DNA of 34,104 nucleotides from a virus. The position numbers and the translations under genes were made by a program. Within the stretch, counting starts at the first letter, position 1; each line of letters opens with the position of its first letter. Of this stretch, positions 8,111 to 16,438 are shown in pieces. Below the pieces are notes generated by a model, which ran no database searches, was not told the DNA's origin, and saw only the letters and a program-made list of their open reading frames with translations. The stretch covers positions 1 to 34,104 of IMG/VR virus record IMGVR_UViG_3300038326_000410; one strand, written 5' to 3'.

Positions 8111-8560
8111 CTACGGCTCCAGTGCTGCGATACGGGTTTCATAGTCCTTCAACTTCGCCTCGGTCGCGTGCCAAGCCTGTTGAAGTTGCCGGGAGACGCT
8201 CCGTTGCGTCTGGGCTGGCACCTCGAACCCCATGAACTCGGTGGGGCAAGTCACATGCTGGAAAGCGGACGACGGCATCGTACGAATGTTCGTATCGCTC
8301 ATCTCCGCGGCGGAGTCGGTCACTTGCAGACTGAAGAGGTACGTGCCCGGCTTGTCGGCCGTCAGCGTCGGTTGCGACACCGCAGGGTCTGACAACTCGG
8401 CCGTGCTCCCCTCGGGCACCTGGACCAGGGTCCAGGCGTAGGCCGTGATGGTCCGCGGAGAGTCGGCCGTTGACGAGGTGCCGTCGAGCTGGACGAGCTT
8501 CGGGAGCTGGGCAAACGGCACCTCGATTTCGGCGCCGCAGACTGCGACTGGAACGGCCAT
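8111..8560 (-). CDS. PKD/Ig-like tail protein with C-terminal coiled coil
   Basis: A 149-residue protein starts at ATG 8560, with GGGGAG three bases upstream. Residues 12-85 follow a PKD-type beta-sandwich pattern: LVQLDGTSS, then ITAYAWTLVQVPEGSTAEL, a QPTLTADKPGTYLFSLQVTD segment and a final strand. PKD-like domains often bind carbohydrate or protein partners on cell surfaces. Residues 112-148 (QRSVSRQLQQAWHATEAKLK onward) are helical with heptad spacing and could form a trimeric coiled coil. Lying just after baseplate J, it is probably an accessory baseplate or fibre protein. The domain call is by pattern. Confidence 0.65.
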   Translation of the reverse strand: MAVPVAVCGAEIEVPFAQLPKLVQLDGTSSTADSPRTITAYAWTLVQVPEGSTAELSDPAVSQPTLTADKPGTYLFSLQVTDSAAEMSDTNIRTMPSSAFQHVTCPTEFMGFEVPAQTQRSVSRQLQQAWHATEAKLKDYETRIAALEP

Positions 8561-8570
8561 GCTCTCCCCT

Positions 8571-9971
8571 TTATCGGATCACGAGGTTCGCGCCGATGAC
8601 TCGGGCGACCTCATTGTAGGCGATGGCGACATCACCCGCGGGCTGTTCGAGGATGAAGTTGAACATGCCCGGTACGCCCATCGCGCGCTCGATGGCTTCC
8701 GACCTGATGAATGGCGCCCCGACGTCGAGCCCGTTGGCGTAGTCGCCGACCCGGCGCTTGGCCTCTGCGACGGCCTCCGCGCGGTTCGCGTTGTCGTTGG
8801 ACACGACGTGGCCCTCGATCACGAATTGGCGCACGGTCGCCGGCGTCACCCCGACGTTGACCCCTGCAGCTCTCCAGGTCGGGTAGTTGATCGGATCGTC
8901 GGGGTCGCCGTCGATCAACCGTTGCGCCTCGCGAACGAGACCGGCGTAGGCGACGTACCCGCCCCAGACGAGGTCCTCGCCGGCGGCAAGGCCGGTCGGG
9001 AAGACGTCGGGGTGTAGCCACACGAACCCGCGCCCCCTCAACAGGACGTAGTCGACGTTCTCCACCAACACGCGCGCCAGGGGGGCCGCCGTGGAGTGGG
9101 TGAGGATGACGTTGCCGCGCATCGGTCGCGATGGCAGGTAGAACTCGCTCTCGCCGCCGGTGGCCTTGGCGACCGGATCCACGAAGCGGCCCGCCGCGAC
9201 GTTGAATGTCTGCGACACCGTGCCGGCGCCGTCGTCGACGTAGACGATGACCTCGCCGCGGTTGATCGGGTCCTCCCAGGCGCGCGCCGCGGTGATGCGG
9301 CGGCCGCCGACCAGGGCGGACTTCGCCCGCTCCGCGAGCGCCTCGGGGATGCACCGGGACAGGCTGCGGATGTGCGCGCGGATCCGTTGCCGGAACGGGT
9401 CATCCTTCTCGCCGTCGCGACCCGACGTGAACGGCTCCGGGTTCGTGACGGAGACCACAGTGGGAAGCCCCGTGACGATGATCGAGACGTCCCCGACTGC
9501 AGCGTCTCCGGCCAAGCCCGGGTTGACCGCCAGGGCCGGGATCTCCCCGACGCCGACCGACCGCTGAGACTGGGTCGACCCGACCGTGATCTTCCCCGCC
9601 TCGGTCGATTCGTAGAGTTGCCCGTCAAGCGCCCGCGCGACGGTCCCGACCGGGATGGGTATCTCTACGCCCGCGATGGTCGGAACGGCCCACTGGAGGT
9701 ATCCGGTCGCCCGCGATGCCCCTCGCCGGCCGAGGCCGTCGGGGATAATCTCGTTGGCGCGGCGGTCGAGGTCCTCCCCCGTCGCGCCGTCGATGCTGAA
9801 CGCTTCGAGCAGGGTCGCGATGTCGAGGTAGGCGCCCTCAAGCTCGACGGCGACGGCGCCGAACACCTGCATCATCGGTGAGGCCGGGGAGAGGTCCGTC
9901 AGCGTCGAGCGCGCGACGGCCCGGTTGACCATTCGCCGCTGTAGTTCCGCGGCGTCGACGATGCGGAACAT
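8571..9971 (-). CDS. Baseplate J-like protein
   Basis: A 466-residue protein starts at ATG 9971 with a one-base overlap (TGATG) with the upstream stop. The layout is that of the baseplate J/gp47 (T4 gp6-like) family: a helical N-terminus with GEDLDRRANEI, a beta region with IPIPVGTVARA, and then the family mark GRDGEKDDPFRQRIRAHIRS near residues 188-207, which corresponds to the usual GG.D.E.D..fR.Ri stretch. Copies of this protein form the wedge ring of the baseplate around the hub. It sits directly after the LysM-gp25 fusion, as gpJ normally follows gpW/gp25. Length is usual for the larger members of the family. Confidence 0.9.
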   Translation of the reverse strand: MFRIVDAAELQRRMVNRAVARSTLTDLSPASPMMQVFGAVAVELEGAYLDIATLLEAFSIDGATGEDLDRRANEIIPDGLGRRGASRATGYLQWAVPTIAGVEIPIPVGTVARALDGQLYESTEAGKITVGSTQSQRSVGVGEIPALAVNPGLAGDAAVGDVSIIVTGLPTVVSVTNPEPFTSGRDGEKDDPFRQRIRAHIRSLSRCIPEALAERAKSALVGGRRITAARAWEDPINRGEVIVYVDDGAGTVSQTFNVAAGRFVDPVAKATGGESEFYLPSRPMRGNVILTHSTAAPLARVLVENVDYVLLRGRGFVWLHPDVFPTGLAAGEDLVWGGYVAYAGLVREAQRLIDGDPDDPINYPTWRAAGVNVGVTPATVRQFVIEGHVVSNDNANRAEAVAEAKRRVGDYANGLDVGAPFIRSEAIERAMGVPGMFNFILEQPAGDVAIAYNEVARVIGANLVIR

Positions 9972-11731
9972 CAGACCCTCCGACTCACTAGGACCGGGCC
10001 GCCGAGTGCTCGCGGCTGCAACGTCAGGACGGCAGAGAGCGAGTCTCCGCCCTCGACCAGATCCACATCTACCACGCGGCCGGTACGCGGGTCCTGTAGC
10101 GCGGCGCGTCGGGCCGACACCGCGACGGCCTCGGGCATGCCTGCGCCGTTCTTCTCGCCGACCGGCCGGAGCATCCCAGACCGCGGGTAGACCGTGTTCT
10201 CACCCAACTCTGTCAGGAACAGGACGCGCTCTACGTTCTGGATGTAGGCGTCCATCCCTGAGACATAGACGAAGTCGTCGCCGGCGGCGTTGACCTCGAA
10301 CCCGCCGACGTCGGTGAGCTTCAACGTGGTGCCGAGCACCTCCCGCTCAAGGTTCGCGATGTCCCGCTCGATGGTCGTCGTCTGGCCGCCATCGCCCAGG
10401 GTCGGCAACAAGAGGCTCTGCCCGGGGCGGACAGTCCGCCCCATGCCGGTCGGGCTGATGTAGGGGGCGCGCAAGTCATTGAGGCTCGCGAGGTCGACCC
10501 ACGCGGCCGGATCGCCAACCTCGTTGATGGCGATCGAGCGCAACGTGTCGCCGTGGAGGACCACGTACTCGCGGACCCCGCCCCAACTGCGCGACCGGCC
10601 GTAGCCGCGGGGCCGGAGCCGTCGCGCGGCCGACCCTGGCTGAACCCGTGCCCCGAGCTGCAGAGAGCCGTCGCCGCTGGCCTCCAGGGCCGTAAGCGAC
10701 TGCTCGCCACTGGATAGGCGGCGGCGGTCCCGTTGCGCGCTGTCCAGATCGCGTCGCCATAGGGACGCCTCGATGATCGCCGCGTCGAGCGCGCGCTCGC
10801 AGTCGCGGGAGCTGCGCAACATGGCGCCTGCCATTGACTGGGTGTGGAGGCCGGGCGCCCACGGGACTCGTTGCAACTGCCCGTCCTCGTCGAGCCCCAT
10901 GACACCCAGGATCAAGGTGATGAGGTTGCCGACGGCGTCTCGCGCCTCCTCGACGAGCCGCCGGGGCGCGCGGACCAACCCCTGAGCCGCCCGCACGACG
11001 CCCTGGATGGCCCCTGCGGCCTCGTTCACGGCGGCGATGGTCTGGCGGACCGGCTGGACGAACGTCGCGTCCACCTCGCCCAGGAACGCCTCGGCGTCAG
11101 CGATATAGCCCACCACGCTGAGTATCGCGCCGTTGATCGCATCGGCCACGTCCCGAATCTTGCCGAAGAGGCCGGAGACGCCTTTGACGTCGAGCGCGTC
11201 GACGTCGAGGACCGCGGTGAACTCCAACTCGTAGGGGTAGTGGAGGCGGTGTTGGCCCGACGACCGGTCCTCGGCCATCTCCGTCGGGAGAATCAACCAG
11301 TGCCGCCCGCCGCGGAAGTCGTGGAACACCATCGCCCAGCGAGTGCTCGCGTCGGGGTTGCGCTTCGTCGCCCAGTAGAAGTCGAACCACTTCCGAAGCT
11401 CCTTGTGCAGTTCGTTGCCGTCGGCGTAGGTCAGGCCGCTTTGCGGGTTCAGGGGGTCGTCGCTCTCCAGCCGCCAGCCGCGTTTGTGCTCCAGGCCGGT
11501 CGTGCCGCTGATCGTGATGTCGTGCAGGACCACACCGGACTCTTCCAACGCGACGCCGCCTGCGAGCTGGCTGACCTGTGCGCCGGGCCGGGTCTTGATA
11601 CTGATCCGCTCCGGGTTGATCGGGAAGTTCCACACGCGGTTCGCACCGCGGCCCGAGCCGTCGAGCGCCACCAACTCGAAGGCGTAGGTGAGCCTGAATC
11701 GGCTCGGCCTCTCGATGGGGTTGACGGCCAC
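9971..11731 (-). CDS. Baseplate protein, LysM (gp53-like) fused to gp25-like domain
   Basis: A 586-residue protein starts at GTG 11731, overlapping the spike stop by one base (TAGTG). Residues 1-180 form a beta-rich N-terminal domain with INPERISIKTRPG. Residues 200-345 are helical. Residues 388-443 form a LysM domain (YVVLHGDTLRSIAINEVGD, then a VRPGQSLLLP end), as in T4 gp53-like baseplate proteins and contractile injection systems. Residues 470-585 look like a gpW/gp25 wedge domain, with YIQNVERVLFLTELGENTVY matching the usual i..AI..iL.T..GEr. stretch. No separate gp25 gene exists in the window and baseplate J follows at once, so the fusion stands where gp25 would be. The LysM call is firm. 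The gp25 call is by pattern and position. Confidence 0.8.
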   Translation of the reverse strand: MAVNPIERPSRFRLTYAFELVALDGSGRGANRVWNFPINPERISIKTRPGAQVSQLAGGVALEESGVVLHDITISGTTGLEHKRGWRLESDDPLNPQSGLTYADGNELHKELRKWFDFYWATKRNPDASTRWAMVFHDFRGGRHWLILPTEMAEDRSSGQHRLHYPYELEFTAVLDVDALDVKGVSGLFGKIRDVADAINGAILSVVGYIADAEAFLGEVDATFVQPVRQTIAAVNEAAGAIQGVVRAAQGLVRAPRRLVEEARDAVGNLITLILGVMGLDEDGQLQRVPWAPGLHTQSMAGAMLRSSRDCERALDAAIIEASLWRRDLDSAQRDRRRLSSGEQSLTALEASGDGSLQLGARVQPGSAARRLRPRGYGRSRSWGGVREYVVLHGDTLRSIAINEVGDPAAWVDLASLNDLRAPYISPTGMGRTVRPGQSLLLPTLGDGGQTTTIERDIANLEREVLGTTLKLTDVGGFEVNAAGDDFVYVSGMDAYIQNVERVLFLTELGENTVYPRSGMLRPVGEKNGAGMPEAVAVSARRAALQDPRTGRVVDVDLVEGGDSLSAVLTLQPRALGGPVLVSRRV

Positions 11732-12699
11732 TATGAGCCCCTGATCTGGCTGGACGCTGTCGCGATGGTACCAAGCGCGAGCGCCGGCGGCGCGTCCGCG
11801 TCACCGGGGACCGGCTCCTCGGGGACGACGGGGAGCCCTACAAGCGGGCCGCCCTGGTCGTTCACCCACGTCGCGATCGTCGCCAGGGCCGCGACCGTGC
11901 TTCTGACGAACGCGTTGAAGTTGGGGCTCCCCGCCGAGGTGATGGCGACCGCGTCTGCGAGGCGCGCGAGCGGTCGGTTGCCCGCGAGCAGATCGACTTG
12001 CGGCACCCCGTCGACCACCGTGACGCGGAACCGACGCACCCCGCCCTGGCGGATGATGATCGGCTGGCCCTCGCGGACGTTGACGTCGAGCAGGCCGCCG
12101 CCGGCCGCCTGGACGCCGTCCTCGGCAGTTCCAGCTCGCGTCGCGTCGACGGTCACGTTCCCCTGCTCGTCGATGGCGCAGATCGTCCCGACGTGCGCCA
12201 CGTCCCGGCGCCACCCCTTGACCTCCTCGCCGGCCGTCCCGTCTGCGGCCGGGTCGGGCGCCACACTCGGGCCGGCGCCGTGCGTTCGAGTCGACCGGGG
12301 GTGGTCAACGCAACCGAGCACGATCGGGGCGCCGGCCTGACCGGCGATGAAGCCGACCAGGACCCACTCGCCGTCCACTTGCTCGGGGTCGACCGCGAGC
12401 GCGCCTTCGCTGGCCTCCCAGGCGAGCGGTTGGCCGTCCAGGGTCTTCGTGCCGGGCCGCGGGTGCCACCGGGAGCCGGAGCGGACACCGAGCCCGTGAT
12501 AGGTCAGCGGGACCCGGTACAGCGGGTCACCGTTGAGCGTGAGTATGTCCACCGTGAGCGCCCCCGGCCGGTGCCGGTCTGCCGGGACCTCGTCGGCGTA
12601 GTGGACGGCCATCACGACGCCCTTCGCCAACGGCATTGCGGCGCGGTAGCCGCCGTAGCGTATGAGGTTCTCGGGGACGGGCGGTTGGAAGGCCCACAT
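11731..12699 (-). CDS. Baseplate spike protein, gpV-like
   Basis: A 322-residue protein starts at ATG 12699 directly after the hub stop. Residues 28-135 form an OB-fold-like domain, ending in EWVLVGFIAGQAGAPIVLGC, the mark of gpV/gp5 N-terminal domains (a strand, glycines, then pviLG). The following region (160-235) has repeating beta segments such as CAIDEQGNVTVDA and LDVNVREGQPIIIRQGG, suited to a trimeric spike shaft, and the last 60 residues are helical and then proline-rich. In this family the trimer sits under the hub and pierces the outer membrane or cell surface. No lysozyme domain is seen. The place between hub and LysM protein is canonical. Confidence 0.85.
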   Translation of the reverse strand: MWAFQPPVPENLIRYGGYRAAMPLAKGVVMAVHYADEVPADRHRPGALTVDILTLNGDPLYRVPLTYHGLGVRSGSRWHPRPGTKTLDGQPLAWEASEGALAVDPEQVDGEWVLVGFIAGQAGAPIVLGCVDHPRSTRTHGAGPSVAPDPAADGTAGEEVKGWRRDVAHVGTICAIDEQGNVTVDATRAGTAEDGVQAAGGGLLDVNVREGQPIIIRQGGVRRFRVTVVDGVPQVDLLAGNRPLARLADAVAITSAGSPNFNAFVRSTVAALATIATWVNDQGGPLVGLPVVPEEPVPGDADAPPALALGTIATASSQIRGS

Positions 12700-14430
12700 C
12701 TATACGGGCCTTTCGCCAGGGGGCCACGTCGTCAGCGGAGCGCCCGCCGTTCCGCTCGGGTCGGACGTCTCAACCAGACCCGGCGGCGTTGCCGAAACCC
12801 CGCCCAAAATGTCCCTCATTCCTCGCGTGGCCGACATCGTCGTCACCGCCGCGTCCTTGCCGTCGTCGGACCTCGACCATGAATGGCTGACGCCCTCGCA
12901 ATAGTAGTATTCGACATACGCGCCCTTGGCCCGCGCGACGTTTATGCGCTCACCGACCCGCACCCCTGGATACATGTGAGTCGTCGCGAAGCTCCCCCCC
13001 ATGTGCTCGTGCGCCCTCGCGGACCAGTCCGCGAGCTGGCGGCTCCACAGGTAGTACGTCCCCATCCCGATCCCGTCGGTCGGCATGTACTTTGAGACGT
13101 CCTCCTGTCGTCGCCATCCGACCGTCCTGGCGCTGCGGCCGTCCTCCCTCGCGATGATCGGCAGTCGGCCCTGCCCTGCAGCTCCGAGCGCCAGCGTGTA
13201 CGGGCTCGCCCCGTAGCTCTCGTGCGGCAAGCACAGGAAGAAGTTCTTCCGGTGCTCGTCCGACGTCATCACGGAGTCGTGGTTGAATTGGCGCTCGTCG
13301 AACGTCGTGACCGGCAACCCGCGCCAGCGGGCAACGCCGGACGGCCGATCCGGTATGTACGCGTAGCCCAGGTTGGTCGTGTCCACGCGAGCCCACGACG
13401 GAAAGGGCTTCGGCCGAAGACAGACGGCGAGGTCCCACGGGAAGTCTCCGGCGTCGAGCGCGGTCATCGGGCGGCGGTAGTCGTCCGGGGTCATCGGCCG
13501 TTGGCCGAACTCTGCCGGGAGGAGGTCGCACCAGAACTCGTTGAATGCCGGGTTGGCCCACTCGTGCAGGTAGTCCCAAAGCGGCGACCTGGGGAGCCCG
13601 GCCATCACCTCTTGAATCACCGCGCGGCCGTCGGTGGGCTCCACCTTGAACCTGAGCAAGTCGCCCAGGGGGGCTCCCGCCCACCCCGCCGGGAGGTCGG
13701 GCGGCTTTGGCACCGGGAAGATCGGCGGAGTCTCCCACGCCGGCGTTGCGCCCGACTGGTACGGGGTGCCGTTGACGTCAGTCTGCCGCCAGTGCCCGAG
13801 GAAGAACAACGCGAGCGGTTGGACGATGTCGGACGGGGAGATCCCGAAGCTCTGCCCCGGAGCTGGGACGCTCTGCTCGCCGCCCAACTGATCCCAGATG
13901 CGCGTCATCTTCCCGATCGTCTTGTAGAAGGCTCCGTCAGCGAGCACGGCGTCCATGCCTTCAGGCGCCTTGAACTGCGGCAGGGAGATTATCTCGTGAA
14001 CCTCCAACGGATAGCCGTGGTCGCCTCCGCTGATGACCCATATCTCGCTGTCCTGCAGGCCCTGCCGCGTACGGTGGATCCCCTTAACCGGGCCGATCAT
14101 CAGCGGGTAGGTGTGCCGGTCGATGCGGATCGCGATCATCGCCCAGTCACCAGCGGTGATCCGGTCGAACCAGTCGTGGTGCTCGTCCGCGACGACGTAG
14201 TTGGCGCCCGACGCGAGGCCGCGGCCGATGGCGCGCGCCTTGACTGTCACCTCCCAGGTCCCCGACTCCCACCGCTTATCCGTCTCTAGTTGGTTGCAGT
14301 AGGGGGAGAGGTCAATGACCTCGCCGCCGTGCGTGAAGACGTGGACGACCGGCTCGTAGAGGTGCGACTTGTTCACCCAGACGTCGGGAGTCAGGCCCCC
14401 GATGGAGTCCGACGCTGGCTCTAGGCCCAT
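12700..14430 (-). CDS. Baseplate hub protein
   Basis: A 576-residue protein starts at ATG 14430 in a one-base overlap (TGATG) with the tape measure stop. The frame stays open upstream to 14592, but that part is antisense-like and covers the tape measure end. The first 150 residues are beta-rich (WEVTVKARAIGRGLASGANY, then DWFDRITAGDWAMIAIRIDR), like the ring domain of gp27/gpD hubs that caps the tube. The last 110 residues include YVEYYYCEGVSHSWS and a closing MSATRGM phrase, typical of hub C-terminal strands. A central proline-rich insert (about 235-300) is unusual. No protease or lysozyme motif is visible. The hub binds the spike, encoded next. Confidence 0.75.
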   Translation of the reverse strand: MGLEPASDSIGGLTPDVWVNKSHLYEPVVHVFTHGGEVIDLSPYCNQLETDKRWESGTWEVTVKARAIGRGLASGANYVVADEHHDWFDRITAGDWAMIAIRIDRHTYPLMIGPVKGIHRTRQGLQDSEIWVISGGDHGYPLEVHEIISLPQFKAPEGMDAVLADGAFYKTIGKMTRIWDQLGGEQSVPAPGQSFGISPSDIVQPLALFFLGHWRQTDVNGTPYQSGATPAWETPPIFPVPKPPDLPAGWAGAPLGDLLRFKVEPTDGRAVIQEVMAGLPRSPLWDYLHEWANPAFNEFWCDLLPAEFGQRPMTPDDYRRPMTALDAGDFPWDLAVCLRPKPFPSWARVDTTNLGYAYIPDRPSGVARWRGLPVTTFDERQFNHDSVMTSDEHRKNFFLCLPHESYGASPYTLALGAAGQGRLPIIAREDGRSARTVGWRRQEDVSKYMPTDGIGMGTYYLWSRQLADWSARAHEHMGGSFATTHMYPGVRVGERINVARAKGAYVEYYYCEGVSHSWSRSDDGKDAAVTTMSATRGMRDILGGVSATPPGLVETSDPSGTAGAPLTTWPPGERPV

Positions 14431-16130
14431 CAAGGTTTTGCCCCGCTCTTGCCGCTTCGGCCCGTCCCCGGCGGGACCCCGCCGCCACCCACGCCGCCGG
14501 TGGCCGTCGTCGTTTTGGTCTTTGTTTTGCCGCCCGGCTTTGTGTGGGTCGGCTTGGCCGGGGTCGGCTTCTTCTGCCCGAAGATGGCCCACAGGGCCTT
14601 CGCCGCGCCGGCCATGTCGCCCTTCCCCATCGCCTCGATCGCCTTGATCATCCCGTTGACTCCGGGCAACACGAGCTTTCCGACGATCATGTTCTTCGTC
14701 GTCGCCATCGCCACGTCGAGCGTCTGGATGGCGCCGAGGTGATCGGACACCGTGTCGACGTCCATCCCGGTTATGCGCGCCTTCGTCTTCGCGAGGGACC
14801 GCTGTTGGCCGGAAATCCGCCTACCAACCGTGCCCTTCATCCCCGCCATCCCCTTCGTCAACGGGTCGCCGTCGAAGCCTCTCTCACCGACCAGGAGGGC
14901 CATAATCTCGTTCCCGTGCATCTGCGGAAACGCCTTGCGGAGCATCGCCCAGGCGTAGCCGATGCCGCCGCCCGCGCCCTTGGCTCGGTTGAGGACGCCG
15001 CCCATCAGCTTCTTCTGCATCCCCGGGAATTGGCCGATGTTCTCCATCATAAATTGCCGGTCGAAGTGGTCCGAGTTCGGCATCAGGTCGCCCATGATGT
15101 CGTGGAGCATCGCCTCCGCCATAGGCGACCCTTGCCCCTTCCCGGTCCCTGCGATCGAGTCCAGCCAGCGGCCACTGGCCCTCACGCCCCCCAGGCCCTT
15201 GAACACCTGCGAAAGGTTGACCTTCCCGTGCGAGGCGCCGCCCGCCTGGAGGAAGGTCTCGGAGAGGGTCGCGAGCGAGTCCGAGGTGATCGCAAGGCCC
15301 TGCTCGGCCATCTTGCCGGTGTAGCTCGCAATCTCGCTCAGGTACTTGCCCATCATCACGCCGCCGACGGCGCCGCTGCTCTTGGCCTGCGCCATCGCAA
15401 GGTTGAGGGCGTACTTCTCTTCGCCGGCGCCTCCACCCTCGATCCCGCCGCCCGCGCGGAATTGACCAAGGAAGCCGCCCATTGTCCCGGTGTCGATGCC
15501 GAACGCCTCACCGGCCCGCAAGTATTGCCTTTGGACTTCGCCGCTCTTGAGCCCGCCCCCCCACCCGGCGCCGAGTAGCTGCTTCTGTCGTTGGTACGTC
15601 TCGGCCGGATCCCACCCCAGGCCCGCCCCCATGGAGCGGAGGTTGGGCGCGTAGCCATCGGCCGACGCGGCGCGCAAGTCGCCGCGCCCCTTCTCCATCG
15701 CGAGGTAGCTCGCCTTCATGCCGTGCAGGCCCATCAGGCTACCGGCCAGCGCCCCGCCGACCATCGGACCAATGATCGGCACCGCTTTGATGAGCGACGA
15801 GAGCATGCCCAGGCCGGGGGCCTGATTCATCGACCTGTGAAGCGCCCCGACGGCCCGCCCGGTGTGCGTGTTCTTGAGCTTGTCTTCGCCCCACCGCTGC
15901 GTCCGGGCGATTACGCCGCCGTTCTTGTCGGTGCCGCCGCCGCCGCCGCCGCCACCACCCCCGCCGCCGCCACCACCCCCGCCGCCACCGCCACCGGTGA
16001 ACTGGCCCTGAGCGTTCCTGCCCTGGCCCGCGTTGGCGACCTGAGCCCCGAACCGGTCGAGCTTTGGCCCGGCGCGGTCGAGTTCCGACGTGTCGACTTT
16101 GATCTTGATCGCGGTTTCGTGCTGGCTCAC
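14430..16130 (-). CDS. Tail tape measure protein
   Basis: A 566-residue protein starts at GTG 16130 in a GTGA overlap with the second chaperone frame. The first 35 residues (AIKIKVDTSELDRAGPKLDR) have the usual tape measure opening. Residues 46-66 are 21 consecutive glycines. A hydrophobic stretch, LIKAVPIIGPMVGGALAGSL, fits the membrane segment common in tape measures. The C-terminal 50 residues are low-complexity and rich in Lys, Thr, Pro and Gly. By the usual relation of about 1.5 angstrom of tail per residue, the tail would be near 80 nm, an inference that ignores the flexible ends. It is short for a contractile phage. Confidence 0.85.
   Translation of the reverse strand: MSQHETAIKIKVDTSELDRAGPKLDRFGAQVANAGQGRNAQGQFTGGGGGGGGGGGGGGGGGGGGGTDKNGGVIARTQRWGEDKLKNTHTGRAVGALHRSMNQAPGLGMLSSLIKAVPIIGPMVGGALAGSLMGLHGMKASYLAMEKGRGDLRAASADGYAPNLRSMGAGLGWDPAETYQRQKQLLGAGWGGGLKSGEVQRQYLRAGEAFGIDTGTMGGFLGQFRAGGGIEGGGAGEEKYALNLAMAQAKSSGAVGGVMMGKYLSEIASYTGKMAEQGLAITSDSLATLSETFLQAGGASHGKVNLSQVFKGLGGVRASGRWLDSIAGTGKGQGSPMAEAMLHDIMGDLMPNSDHFDRQFMMENIGQFPGMQKKLMGGVLNRAKGAGGGIGYAWAMLRKAFPQMHGNEIMALLVGERGFDGDPLTKGMAGMKGTVGRRISGQQRSLAKTKARITGMDVDTVSDHLGAIQTLDVAMATTKNMIVGKLVLPGVNGMIKAIEAMGKGDMAGAAKALWAIFGQKKPTPAKPTHTKPGGKTKTKTTTATGGVGGGGVPPGTGRSGKSGAKP
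15933..15995 (-). repeat. GGN codon run encoding 21 glycines in the tape measure
   Basis: Twenty-one consecutive GGN codons (GGC, GGT and GGG mixed) encode residues 46-66 of the tape measure protein. The mixed codons argue against a simple sequencing slip and suggest that the glycine run is maintained as a protein feature, perhaps a flexible linker. Confidence 0.9.
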
Positions 16131-16438
16131 CGGTTGGCCTCCGCGAATGGGTCGAGCCCGCTTGCCTCAAGGGCGCGCAGTCTCGCCAGGACGGGATCGT
16201 ACCGCTCGCGCGCCCCGTCGGCCATACCGCGGACTAACTCCTCGAAGCTGGAGCCGTCGTCCCTGACGCGCTCCGCGATGATCTGGTGGGCGTACTCGTT
16301 GGACGCGTGCGACGGCCAGGGGAGCCCCACCCAGAGCGGATTGCCTTCAGCCGGCTGACTCCACCGGCGCTCCCACGCCAACATCGTCCGACCCTCCGGC
16401 GACTCCACTTGTGACAAAGCTCTCGCCGCGATGTTCAC
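16127..16438 (-). CDS. Tail assembly chaperone, second frame (T-like)
   Basis: This 103-codon frame overlaps the end of the first chaperone frame by 92 bases and lies one base forward of it (+1, equal to -2). It has a possible GTG start at 16438 but no ribosome site near it. The frame is also open upstream of the GTG to about 16485, which suits entry by ribosomal frameshifting. The product is helical and tryptophan-rich at first (WERRWSQPAEGNPLWVGLPW). In many long-tailed phages such a pair between tube and tape measure makes the short and long chaperone that coat the tape measure. It ends in GTGA with the tape measure start. Confidence 0.7.
   Translation of the reverse strand: MNIAARALSQVESPEGRTMLAWERRWSQPAEGNPLWVGLPWPSHASNEYAHQIIAERVRDDGSSFEELVRGMADGARERYDPVLARLRALEASGLDPFAEANR

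Noticed and set aside
10844-12340. Plus-strand frame of 498 codons over LysM and spike genes
   Set aside because: Antisense to two recognised baseplate genes and without a convincing ribosome site.
14431-14592. Upstream extension of the hub frame
   Set aside because: Covers the tape measure end and its low-complexity tail; the ATG at 14430 fits the overlap pattern.
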